Source: Marivirga arenosa (GTDB lineage Bacteria; Bacteroidota; Bacteroidia; Cytophagales; Cyclobacteriaceae). From it: a stretch of DNA of 64,000 nt. The DNA is taken from NCBI RefSeq assembly GCF_030503895.2, contig NZ_CP129970.2:560001-624000 (forward strand), given 5' to 3'. The notes under the pieces were generated by a model. That model was not told the DNA's origin, made no database searches, and saw only the letters and a program-made list of their open reading frames with translations. Positions 56,469-64,000 of the stretch are shown piece after piece. Position 1 is the stretch's first letter, and each line of letters starts with the position of its first letter. Position numbers and translations under genes: made by a program.

Positions 56469-58012
56469 TTATTGAACAGCAGTAAACGCATTCAAATTAC
56501 CATATCCGAATTCTGAGTTTCTATTAGGATAAAAATCTGCCGATTCTTTCATTTTTTGTAATACTTGGCTTCTGCTCCACCCAGGATTTCTTGACCAAAC
56601 AAGAGCCGCTATTCCAGCAGTAGTAGCAGTAGCAACTGAAGAGCCTCCTACGGTAGAAGGTTGATCACCATTCATGGCTACTGATAAAGGATGCGCATTT
56701 GTTCCAGCCTGCTCCATAATTACAGTGAAATCTACTTTACTACCCGAGTGACAAACATCACATCTTTTATATTGACCTTCTTTAACACCCGTTACTGCAA
56801 CCGTTTCATTCATGCTTGCTGGAAAGATTACACCAAACCAATTCGTAAAGCTTGTAGAAGTTCCTGCAGCTGCAAAAATTAACTTTCCTTTTCCATAAGC
56901 ATAACGAATACCATCCGCTACTTTAGAATTATTAAAAACATCTCCTATTGACATGCTAATGATTTTCACATCAGATCGGTTCCCTAAATAAACCAAAGCT
57001 TCAGTTACTCCATCTTTTTCATTCCCACCATTTATTACTACATCACTAGTTCCTCTAACGCCTACTAAATTGGCGTTTAAGCTACACCAACAGCATTCCC
57101 ATCATTTCCCCTTGGCGCGGTAGCCACTCCAGCCATAGAGGTGCCATGACCACATTTATCATCCGGTCCATCGTATTCCTTCCACCACCACATTCCAGTT
57201 TGATAGGTTCCTCTACGTTCAACAGTTCTGCCTTGAGAAAAACCAGAATTGAATTGCCCCCCTAAATTCTCCTGATTTGGAGAAACACCTGTGTCAATCA
57301 TACCAATTGTAATACCAGCACCAGTGCTATATTCCCAAGCTTGGTTGATTCCCATCTGAGGATAATTCCATGACATTTTAGCATTTGGAGAAATGGTAGT
57401 GTAAAGCCCAGAGATATTAAAATTCGGTTCATTTGAGCAACCCGAATCACTATATCTTTGACCCTCATTATAGGTTTGAAAATTCACCTCATAGCTTAAA
57501 GGCTCAATATACCGAACGTTTTCCATTGATCTCAATCTGCTAATTACCTCTAAATCAAGAATCTTCATTTCAAGAAAAGGTAATACATCATGTGAAAAGC
57601 GTTCCAAATCATCTTTATTGATTGATCTTTGATATTTTCTTTCCAATACAAAACGGGTTTCTTCTACTATATCCGTTCTAGATTTTACCCAATTTGGATC
57701 CTCAACATTAATTGAGGTTATTCTTTCGTTAATGTTGCTTTCACCTTCCGCCTTATATCCTACAGTTAGTATACTATCAGCATGCATTAAGGCGCTCCAT
57801 AGTTGAACATCATTTAATTGGGACCATTTGAACTCATCATTATCTTGCAATGACTTTATAATAATAGCATCAATATCTTCTTTAGGCACTAATTCTATTT
57901 CTTGTACTATTTCAACTGAATCATCTTTCATATCCAGCATTTCATCATCATTAGAACACGACCATAAAATTGAGGCTGCTAATATTAATGTTAAAATTTT
58001 CTTAATTTCCAT
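56469..58012 (-). pseudogene. Subtilisin-like (S8) lipoprotein peptidase broken by one frameshift
   Basis: Two consecutive frames (58012-57077 and about 57076-56469) together encode one ~514-residue S8 peptidase. The first has a lipoprotein signal with Cys19 (LWSC), a propeptide-like region, catalytic Asp240 (MIDTGVS) and His289 (GHGTSMAGV), then reads GVA and stops. The other frame continues directly as NANLVGVRGTSD and holds the Ser in GGSSVATA. One base is missing at the junction (TAT or TAC expected before AAC, reading TA-AAC). The oxyanion Asn of AAGN reads Thr (AAAGT). It is broken or a sequencing error; the product would be a surface lipoprotein. Confidence 0.82.
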
Positions 58013-58182
58013 AGTGTTTAGTTTTGGTTTTTGTTTTATGCTGTACTAAAATGAAATTGCAAAATATTAATTTAACTTACAAATGAAAGGCAGAATAATA
58101 TTTGCACTATTTGAAGAATAAAAACTCTACCATTAACAAAAAACTAAAATGAAATTGAAAATATAAGAGATGAATTTATAGT

Positions 58183-58962
58183 TTATTCCTTATCGAAATA
58201 AACCTCTTTACCATCATATTTTAACATGTAACGGCCTTTGGGTAATTTTTGAATATCACAGGTAACATCCTTACCTCTTTTAATAATTCTACTATTTGCA
58301 TTATACAACCAGAAGCTAACCTCCTCAGAAAATTCAATCATCCAATCATCCGTTATAGCGTATGTAATTTCACGCTTATCTGATTTATAATTGAAGGTTT
58401 CTGAATATTTTACAGGTAACTTCAGATCATGATATTGTACTCGGTACAGGTTTTCTCCAAAGCTATGATCCGCTTCTACACTATGCTGATTGATGAATAT
58501 ACCCCCTTTGGTTTTGACAGTATCCAATATCATCCATTCATTGTCAATTTGCTTTTCTACTATGTAAAAACCTTCTTTCGATTCTTTTGTGGTAATCCAA
58601 ATTATTTCATTTTCATCCACATAAAATTTCAGCCAATTGAATTCAAGTAAATCTTTTATTACTTCAGGATTGGTAAGTTCTGGTTCACAGCTATCATCGT
58701 GCACAATTCTGATCACTACCCGGCTGTCCACTTCAAGACCTTGCATATCAATTTGATAAGCAGAGACATCAGGGTTTTTAACCAACAATTGTCCATTTAA
58801 ATAAATGGCCTCAATACAAAAGCCTGCTCCCTGCCCTAAATAAGGATTACGAACAAATACGTTCTCACCATTGTAAAAACCACGGAAATAGGTATCCTTT
58901 CCTATCGAAGAAAAGGATATGATAGTAAATAATAAAAATAAAAGCGAGTAATTTCTCATCAT
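58183..58962 (-). CDS. Secreted protein of unknown function, sorting-domain-like C-terminus
   Basis: A 259-residue protein with a signal peptide of about 20 residues and a beta-rich body. The last ~50 residues (FWLYNANSRII...LPKGRYMLKYDGKEVYF) resemble the C-terminal type A sorting domain of type IX secretion substrates, with the LPxGxY-like core. T9SS genes are not in the window, so this is a similarity only. It starts at ATG (tandem ATGs), 13 bases after the MacB-like permease gene, so the two may be co-transcribed. Confidence 0.6.
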   Translation of the reverse strand: MMRNYSLLFLLFTIISFSSIGKDTYFRGFYNGENVFVRNPYLGQGAGFCIEAIYLNGQLLVKNPDVSAYQIDMQGLEVDSRVVIRIVHDDSCEPELTNPEVIKDLLEFNWLKFYVDENEIIWITTKESKEGFYIVEKQIDNEWMILDTVKTKGGIFINQHSVEADHSFGENLYRVQYHDLKLPVKYSETFNYKSDKREITYAITDDWMIEFSEEVSFWLYNANSRIIKRGKDVTCDIQKLPKGRYMLKYDGKEVYFDKE

Positions 58963-58975
58963 AACTCCCTAATAA

Positions 58976-60214
58976 TCATTCATATCGTAATGATTCTATA
59001 GGATCAAGCTTAGAAGCTTTGAATGCAGGATAATAACCAGAAATTAAACCTACGGATGCAGAAATGGTAAATCCTACAATCATCCAGACCCAAGGCACCA
59101 CAAAACCTCCTTCACTAATGAGAGCCGATATACCGTTTCCGATGGCAATACCTAATACAATTCCTGCCAGACCCCCAATCTGACATATTACGATGGCTTC
59201 CCATAAAAACTGTAAACGAATTTTTGTAGGTGACGCACCAATCGCTTTTCTAATTCCGATTTCTCGAGTTCTTTCTGTTACTGAAACCATCATAATATTC
59301 ATGAGACCAATAGATGCTCCTAACAATGTAATAGCCCCTATTGCGAAGCCTCCGATTCTGAGGTAGCCTGCAATTTCTTCTAACCTTTCCGCTAAGGATT
59401 CACTTTTTTGAATGTTGAAAGAGTTCTCTTGTCCAATTCCATCTCCTCTAACCCCTCTCATAACACCCGTTGCTTCAGCGATTCCTTGATCCATCATTAC
59501 TGCATCTGGTAAAGAAACCGTAATAGCGTATTGTAAAGTACGGTTAGCAAAAAGTGTAGATAATCCAATTGGAATTATTATTGACTGGTCGGCACCTCCA
59601 CCTCCCATACCTCCTTGTTCTTCCAGAACACCGATCACCTTAAATCTTGAACCAAAAAAGGATATGTCTTTATTGATAGGATCAACATTTTCATTAAATA
59701 ATTTACCTACTACATTAGCACCTAAAATCACTACTTTATTATTATTTTGAACCTCAAGAGGTGAAAAATTCCTTCCTTCAGCAATATCGTAAGCTTTCTG
59801 TATTAAATAGTTTTCATCAGAGGCATAGACTCTGATGGTAGGTGTAGTTTTCTCTGATTTATATTTTAATTCAGCACTTCCGGTTATTCTAGTATAAATA
59901 GACACATTACCAGCATAATTATATTTACTTTTAAAAAGTAAAGCTTCTTTGTAACCTATAGGTTCATAACTTTTCTCTTTCTTTCCTTGAGATGTACCTC
60001 TTCTTCCATCCTGTCCTCTTGCTTCTATGTCAAAATTATTGGCACCTAGTCCCGCTAAATTACCACTAACTGAATTCTGAATACCATCAATAGCGGTAAG
60101 TATACCCACTAATGCAGTGATTCCAATAGCAATAATAGCTGCCGTTAAAATAGTTCTTAACCGATTTCCTTTAATCGACCTTACGCCTTCTTTTATGTTT
60201 TCTAGGTAATCCAA
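58976..60214 (-). CDS. MacB-like ABC transporter permease (FtsX family)
   Basis: A 412-residue permease. It has one N-terminal helix (about 22-44), a large periplasmic MacB-type core domain (about 45-285) and three C-terminal helices, with the FtsX motif 'NIMMVSVTERTREIGIRKAIGA' near 303-324. MacB-type permeases export peptides, antibiotics or lipoproteins with a separate or fused ATPase. No ATPase is next to it. The start is TTG (MDYLENIKEG); no ATG is available upstream in frame. Confidence 0.85.
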   Translation of the reverse strand: MDYLENIKEGVRSIKGNRLRTILTAAIIAIGITALVGILTAIDGIQNSVSGNLAGLGANNFDIEARGQDGRRGTSQGKKEKSYEPIGYKEALLFKSKYNYAGNVSIYTRITGSAELKYKSEKTTPTIRVYASDENYLIQKAYDIAEGRNFSPLEVQNNNKVVILGANVVGKLFNENVDPINKDISFFGSRFKVIGVLEEQGGMGGGGADQSIIIPIGLSTLFANRTLQYAITVSLPDAVMMDQGIAEATGVMRGVRGDGIGQENSFNIQKSESLAERLEEIAGYLRIGGFAIGAITLLGASIGLMNIMMVSVTERTREIGIRKAIGASPTKIRLQFLWEAIVICQIGGLAGIVLGIAIGNGISALISEGGFVVPWVWMIVGFTISASVGLISGYYPAFKASKLDPIESLRYE

Positions 60215-60351
60215 ATCAATTATTTTTTGTAAATTTTAATAATTTAATGTGATTATACACGATTTATTACATAAATGTATAAAACTTTAATTTGAAACTC
60301 CATTAATTATAATTAGTTATACATTGATAAGTGATTTATTTTCCCTTTACT

Positions 60352-61620
60352 ATGATTAAAAATATTACGCTATACCTTTTTATAAGCTTCTTTCCGGCAA
60401 ATATTCTATTCGCCAATCAAATTCTAGTTCCAATGGATAAAGAACAGGCCAATCATTTGAAAGCCTACGGAGTAGCCTATTGGATTTTAGAAAAAGAAAT
60501 TCCGATTGATTGGTTATTGAATTACCGAGGCGGGAGCTTTCTGATAGAAAGTCGACAATCCATTATTAATGAATTAATCATTAGGGGCATTAGCTATGAA
60601 ATTATTTCTGATGCCAATGCTAATAGTTTATTGGATGAGATAGCGAGCCCTTCTTCTAATAAAGATGCAATGCGACTGAATAAGGTTCCTAAAATCGCAG
60701 TATATTCACCGAAGTCAAAACAACCTTGGGATGATGCCGTAACACTTGTACTCACTTATGCGGAAATTCCTTATGATGTAATCTTCGATGATGAAATCAT
60801 GACAGAAGGTTTATCAGAATATGATTGGCTTCATCTTCATCATGAGGATTTCACTGGGCAATACGGTAAATTTTATAGGAGCTACGCAAATCAACCCTGG
60901 TATATTGAACAACAAAAAGAATATGAAGCCATGGCCAAAAAACATGGTTTCAGAAAAGTAAGTCAATTAAAATTAGCTATCACTCAAAAGATCAGAGGTT
61001 TTGTCAACAAGGGAGGCTTCTTATTTGCCATGTGTTCTGCTACTGATACTTACGATATAGCCTTGGCTGCAGCTGGTGTTGATATAGCTGCTAGAATGTA
61101 TGATGGTGATCCTGCAGATCCGAACGCTCAAGAAAAACTAGATTATGAGCAAACTTTAGCTTTTGAGGATTTCAAATTAGAAATGAACCCATTAGAGTAC
61201 GAATATTCAAATATTGACCAAAACCAAATTGACAGACCCGGTATAAAAGAAGGAAATGATTTCTTTACCTTATTTGAGTTTTCAGCTAAATGGGATCCAA
61301 TCCCTACTATGCTAACTCAAAATCATGAAAAACTGATTAAAGGATTTATGGGACAAACTACTGCCTATCGAAAGTCATTAATAAAACCTGATGTCGTAAT
61401 ATTAGGTGAGAATGATGAGATTAATGAAGCTCGATATATTCACGGAATATTTGGCAAAGGCTTTTGGACTTTTTATGGAGGGCATGATCCTGAAGATTAC
61501 CAGCATTTTGTAGGTGAACCGCCTACAGATTTAAATTTGCACCCTAATTCACCAGGCTACAGATTGATATTAAATAATATCCTATTTCCAGCAGCTAAAA
61601 AGAAAAAGAAGAAGACTTGA
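60352..61620 (+). CDS. Secreted protein often labelled asparagine synthetase B in Bacteroidota, function unknown
   Basis: A 422-residue protein from the ATG at 60352, which starts a signal peptide (MIKNITLYLFISFF); a GTG at 60331 is unlikely. The N-terminus has the repeated family pattern 'ILVPMD..QANHLKAYGVAYWILEKEI'. The middle (about 115-240) looks like a class I glutamine amidotransferase-like/ThuA-type fold, with 'HHEDFTGQYGKFYR' and 'GGFLFAMCSATDTYD'. The common asparagine synthetase B label is not supported: there is no Ntn Cys2 and no ATP-pyrophosphatase motif. The true function is unknown. Confidence 0.65.
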   Translation: MIKNITLYLFISFFPANILFANQILVPMDKEQANHLKAYGVAYWILEKEIPIDWLLNYRGGSFLIESRQSIINELIIRGISYEIISDANANSLLDEIASPSSNKDAMRLNKVPKIAVYSPKSKQPWDDAVTLVLTYAEIPYDVIFDDEIMTEGLSEYDWLHLHHEDFTGQYGKFYRSYANQPWYIEQQKEYEAMAKKHGFRKVSQLKLAITQKIRGFVNKGGFLFAMCSATDTYDIALAAAGVDIAARMYDGDPADPNAQEKLDYEQTLAFEDFKLEMNPLEYEYSNIDQNQIDRPGIKEGNDFFTLFEFSAKWDPIPTMLTQNHEKLIKGFMGQTTAYRKSLIKPDVVILGENDEINEARYIHGIFGKGFWTFYGGHDPEDYQHFVGEPPTDLNLHPNSPGYRLILNNILFPAAKKKKKKT

Positions 61621-61869
61621 TAATGGGAAAAGGAATTACAATTATTACTAAAATACAATTTCAACTGATAGAATAATAAGTGGTGAAGACAACGATTCTT
61701 TGGAATATTAAATTTTATGGTAAAAAAAATATAAAATATTACCTTAAATTTCTTTTAAAATAGCATTAACTGTTTAAGTAATTATATACTATAACTAATA
61801 ATAAAGTTGAATATTTCATGATTTATTAAATCGGTTAAAATACACTATTTCAAATCGTTATACTTTTCC

Positions 61870-61899
61870 TTGCTTAATAAAATGAGCTCCGTACTTTTG
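61870..61899 (+). promoter_or_regulatory. Bacteroidota-type promoter of the peptide/DEMWH unit
   Basis: TTG (61870-61872), then 19 bases, then TACTTTTG (61892-61899) gives a near-perfect match to the consensus. Initiation near 61906 would leave about 33 bases before the ATG of the 41-codon frame. The preceding 61621-61869 is AT-rich with no gene. Confidence 0.68.
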
Positions 61900-61938
61900 C
61901 ATCCTCAAATTTTAAAATAACTCTAAAAAGTACAAGAA

Positions 61939-62064
61939 ATGAGAACTTCTACACAAAAAAGCAACACGAAAGTTAACTTAGAAAAAGAACAATTGTTAAA
62001 GAGAATTGTAAAGAAAAATAATTCTTTACAATCTGCCTGTATCATTATTTGCGAAACAAATTGA
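61939..62064 (+). CDS. 41-residue peptide with C-terminal CxxxC, possible modified-peptide precursor
   Basis: A short frame from ATG to TGA directly downstream of a strong-looking promoter. The first ~30 residues are charged and helical (K-V-N-L-E-K-E-Q-L-L-K-R-I), resembling leader regions of Bacteroidota class I lanthipeptide precursors. The end carries Ser29, Ser32, Cys34, Cys38 and Thr40, a plausible core. No GG cleavage site and no lanthionine-forming enzymes are seen nearby. The next gene begins 27 bases later. The peptide is real if the promoter is real; its class is inferred. Confidence 0.5.
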   Translation: MRTSTQKSNTKVNLEKEQLLKRIVKKNNSLQSACIIICETN

Positions 62065-62090
62065 TAATTCCGTAAAGCAATTTTAAAAAC

Positions 62091-62597
62091 ATGAGTCAGT
62101 TGGTTTCAAATACTAATAAAGAATTACTTTCTGCATTAGATAGTGATGAAGACCAAATCATTGTAGAAGGTTTTATGGAAAGATATTCCGTTGACCGAGA
62201 AGAAGCCGAAGAAATTCTTCAAGAAACCAAAAAATGGTTATGGTTAGCTTCTGAAAATATAAAGGAGAAAAAGGGGTTTCGACTTTTTATTGATAATTCA
62301 TTACTGATAATCGATGAGATGTGGCATACATTTATTTTGCACACCCGTCTTTATCAAAAATTTTGTCATGAGAAACTAAATTTATTCATTCATCATGAGC
62401 CTACTCCTGCTTCAGAGAAAATAATAGGGTTTGATAGCGAAATAGAAAAGCAAAAGTTTGAAGAATCACAAGGAGAGAAATTGTCACAGCAACTTTCATA
62501 CATTTATGATAAATTGGGGCCAGAAACAGTAATTAAATGGTATGACGAGTTCCCAGTAAAGTTTAGTCAAAAGAAGATTCATTCTATTAAGAAATAA
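62091..62597 (+). CDS. 168-residue protein with a DEMWHTF motif, function unknown
   Basis: A soluble helical protein with Asp75-Glu76-Met77-Trp78-His79-Thr80-Phe81, followed by His84, Tyr88, Cys92, then His101-His102. This D-x-x-W-H...Y...C pattern recalls glycine-rich domain protein (DUF1399-like) segments, which have WH-rich cores of unknown role. The cluster of His, Asp, Glu and Cys could bind metal. It follows the 41-residue peptide gene and ends 18 bases before a terminator, so the two genes form a closed unit. Function not recognised. Confidence 0.65.
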   Translation: MSQLVSNTNKELLSALDSDEDQIIVEGFMERYSVDREEAEEILQETKKWLWLASENIKEKKGFRLFIDNSLLIIDEMWHTFILHTRLYQKFCHEKLNLFIHHEPTPASEKIIGFDSEIEKQKFEESQGEKLSQQLSYIYDKLGPETVIKWYDEFPVKFSQKKIHSIKK

Positions 62598-62615
62598 ATT
62601 GCTATCGTAATTTTC

Positions 62616-62653
62616 AAAACGGCATTAGTAATTCTTTTTACTATTGCCGTTTT
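62616..62653 (+). terminator. Rho-independent terminator of the peptide/DEMWH unit
   Basis: A 15-bp inverted repeat with one mismatch (62616-62630 with 62639-62653, loop ATTCTTTT, core AAAACGGCA/TGCCGTTTT) followed by a T-run. It closes the unit that begins with the promoter at 61870. Confidence 0.85.
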
Positions 62654-62746
62654 TTTATTCTCAATCCAAAAACCCTACGTCAAAAAATCTAATAATTCTC
62701 AGATTATTTCAATATATTTCTATTTCAGATATTTTGGAAAACCAAT

Positions 62747-64000
62747 TTGAAAAAGAATTTCACCTATATTATAGCATCCTCCTCAATTCGAAAGATATTT
62801 TTCTTTCTTATAATAATTTTGTTTCCAAAATTATTTAATTCAAAAGCGATTAGTCAAACCTATTTTTCACCCCCAATGCAGCATTACTCTGCTAAAGATT
62901 ATAAAGCAGGCGTTTCAAATTGGGATATGACTCAGCTAGATAATGGGTTAATGTTTTTTGCTAATTTAAGTGGAGTTTTAAGATTTGACGGGATTGAATG
63001 GAGACTCATTGATATAAAAGGAGGTAAACTTGTTCGATCCATACATAAAGATTCAAATGAAAGAGTTTTCATAGGTAGTAATGATGAATTTGGATTCTTA
63101 GATCTTGATACCTTAGGTAATATTTCTTACACAACTTTGCGTTCAAAATTAAATAAAAACAGAATTGGCCAAATATTACAGATAGTTAGTATCAAAAATG
63201 ACGTATATTTTTTAACAAGAGATTTTCTGATTCGATACAATCAATCGGGTCTTAAAACTTGGGAAACCAACAGAGCATTTGGGGCTTTTACTTATAATAA
63301 TTTCCTATATGTTAAACAAAATGATCAGCCCCTATTAAAATTAAAAAATGATACTCTAGTTCCTCTTTCAAATCTTAATGAAAAATCTCCAGCATTGATA
63401 CGGAATAATATTGTTAATGGAGTAAAACCGAATGAGAAATTTTTAATTAGTATTCGAGAAAATCAAGGATATATCTTCAAAAATGATTCCTTGTTTAGTA
63501 ATGGTAATAGTTATCCTTTTGGAAATTCAATCTTGTCATTAACAAAAGAAAACTATAAAAACAATTCCTTTTGGGTATCAACTGTAAATAATGGGATTTT
63601 TAACTTTAACTATAACGATTCCATTTTCAATCAGCTTAACATCGATAATGGCTTACCAACCCAAATTAATATTAATATAAATTCCGATAAGCAATTTGGT
63701 ATTTGGTCAATGCATCAAAAAGGAATAACCAGAATTCAATCGAACAAACAAATAATGTATTGGAGTGAAAAACTCGGAATAGATGAGCCTATAAATAATA
63801 TTCTTAATATTAATGGGCAGCTCTTTTTAGCAACTTTTAATGGACTCTATACATTTGACGACCACAAAAAGCTTTATTTAATTGATAAATCAGAAGGAAG
63901 ACTTTTTAATCTAATAAATAATGAAAGTAACCTTTATGCTTTTGGAGATAATGGTATTTATAAATTTAATAACACCTCATTAACTAAAAAAATACCAAGC
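62747..64000 (+). CDS. Two-component-regulator-type beta-propeller sensor protein (partial)
   Basis: An open frame running to the right edge (418 codons here). The TTG at 62747 begins a sequence with a basic start, a hydrophobic segment (IRKIFFFLIIILF) and signal-peptide end (SQTYFS). No ATG lies in frame before 62876, which would lack a signal. The body is a string of short propeller-like units (NGLMFFANLSGVLRFDG, GLPTQ, GIWSMHQKGITRI, GLYTF), typical of ligand-binding sensor domains that precede a Y_Y_Y domain and a LuxR or histidine-kinase output. The output lies outside the window. Confidence 0.72.
   Translation, partial: MKKNFTYIIASSSIRKIFFFLIIILFPKLFNSKAISQTYFSPPMQHYSAKDYKAGVSNWDMTQLDNGLMFFANLSGVLRFDGIEWRLIDIKGGKLVRSIHKDSNERVFIGSNDEFGFLDLDTLGNISYTTLRSKLNKNRIGQILQIVSIKNDVYFLTRDFLIRYNQSGLKTWETNRAFGAFTYNNFLYVKQNDQPLLKLKNDTLVPLSNLNEKSPALIRNNIVNGVKPNEKFLISIRENQGYIFKNDSLFSNGNSYPFGNSILSLTKENYKNNSFWVSTVNNGIFNFNYNDSIFNQLNIDNGLPTQINININSDKQFGIWSMHQKGITRIQSNKQIMYWSEKLGIDEPINNILNINGQLFLATFNGLYTFDDHKKLYLIDKSEGRLFNLINNESNLYAFGDNGIYKFNNTSLTKKIPS

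Noticed and set aside
56730-56770. CxxCH (CDVCH) motif in the subtilisin-like gene
   Set aside because: It resembles a heme c site but lies in a peptidase loop followed by the usual SGxxVDF strand, so it is coincidental.
62644-62838. 64-codon frame after the terminator at 62616-62653
   Set aside because: It overlaps the upstream part of the propeller gene in another frame, begins inside the terminator stem and has no family resemblance.
1-64000. CRISPR arrays, phage genes, complete IS elements, rRNA
   Set aside because: No regularly spaced repeats, integrases, capsid or terminase genes, DDE transposases with inverted ends or rRNA segments were seen. The IS1-like HTH protein lacks the catalytic part and ends.

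Overview
The window comes from a low-GC, probably marine member of the Bacteroidota, most likely order Cytophagales (a Marivirga-like organism is my best guess). The evidence is an alternative complex III (ActABCDEF) fused by operon to an aa3-type cytochrome oxidase, promoters of the Bacteroidota type (TTG/TTTG, about 19 bases, TAnnTTTG), few Shine-Dalgarno sequences, frequent TTG/GTG starts, a VC_2705-type Na+/solute symporter with its DUF4212 partner, and large outer-membrane barrels. No phage, CRISPR array, complete insertion sequence or rRNA is visible.

Layout. 1-4.1 kb: a solitary xylose-binding-like protein, a tRNA-Leu(CAA) with its terminator, and a Uup-type ABC-F ATPase. 4.2-10.5 kb: a Nudix protein, a three-gene nucleotide-sugar set (SDR, DegT aminotransferase, FlaA1/PglF-like dehydratase) and the MlaE/MlaF lipid transporter core. 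10.4-17.5 kb: a very large NtrY-like membrane histidine kinase followed 2 bases later by a 1142-residue outer-membrane barrel. 17.6-34.2 kb: one long leftward respiratory cluster, read from 34.2 kb down: ActA-F, CoxB, CoxA, CtaA, CtaB, two subunit III-like proteins, subunit IV, an intrinsic terminator, then SCO-like, DUF420 and a small CAMC membrane protein. 34.7-37.3 kb: an aldo/keto reductase and an S10 carboxypeptidase, convergent on a shared terminator. 37.4-51.2 kb: a C2/C3-acid module with exonuclease, cNMP/CBS/nucleotidyltransferase protein, acetyl-CoA synthetase, propionyl-CoA synthetase-like enzyme, receiver-only response regulator, SLC5-fused histidine kinase (CrbS/CbrA type), small membrane protein, symporter, DUF4212, porin-like barrel, and a solo IS1-type zinc-ribbon/HTH protein that may be a regulator. 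51.5-64 kb: assorted membrane proteins, TypA/BipA, a frameshifted subtilisin-like lipoprotein, a secreted protein, a MacB-like permease, a protein often labelled asparagine synthetase B, a compact bicistronic unit encoding a 41-residue peptide and a DEMWHxF protein, and the start of a sensor beta-propeller gene that leaves the window.

How the parts work together. The respiratory cluster takes electrons from menaquinol through alternative complex III to the aa3 oxidase, and carries its own heme A synthesis (CtaA, CtaB) and copper-assembly-like genes. The C2/C3-acid module joins outer-membrane entry, Na+-coupled uptake, sensing, and activation to acyl-CoA. The most novel-looking item is the promoter-to-terminator unit at 61870-62653, which encodes a small peptide with a C-terminal CxxxC and a downstream protein of unknown function.
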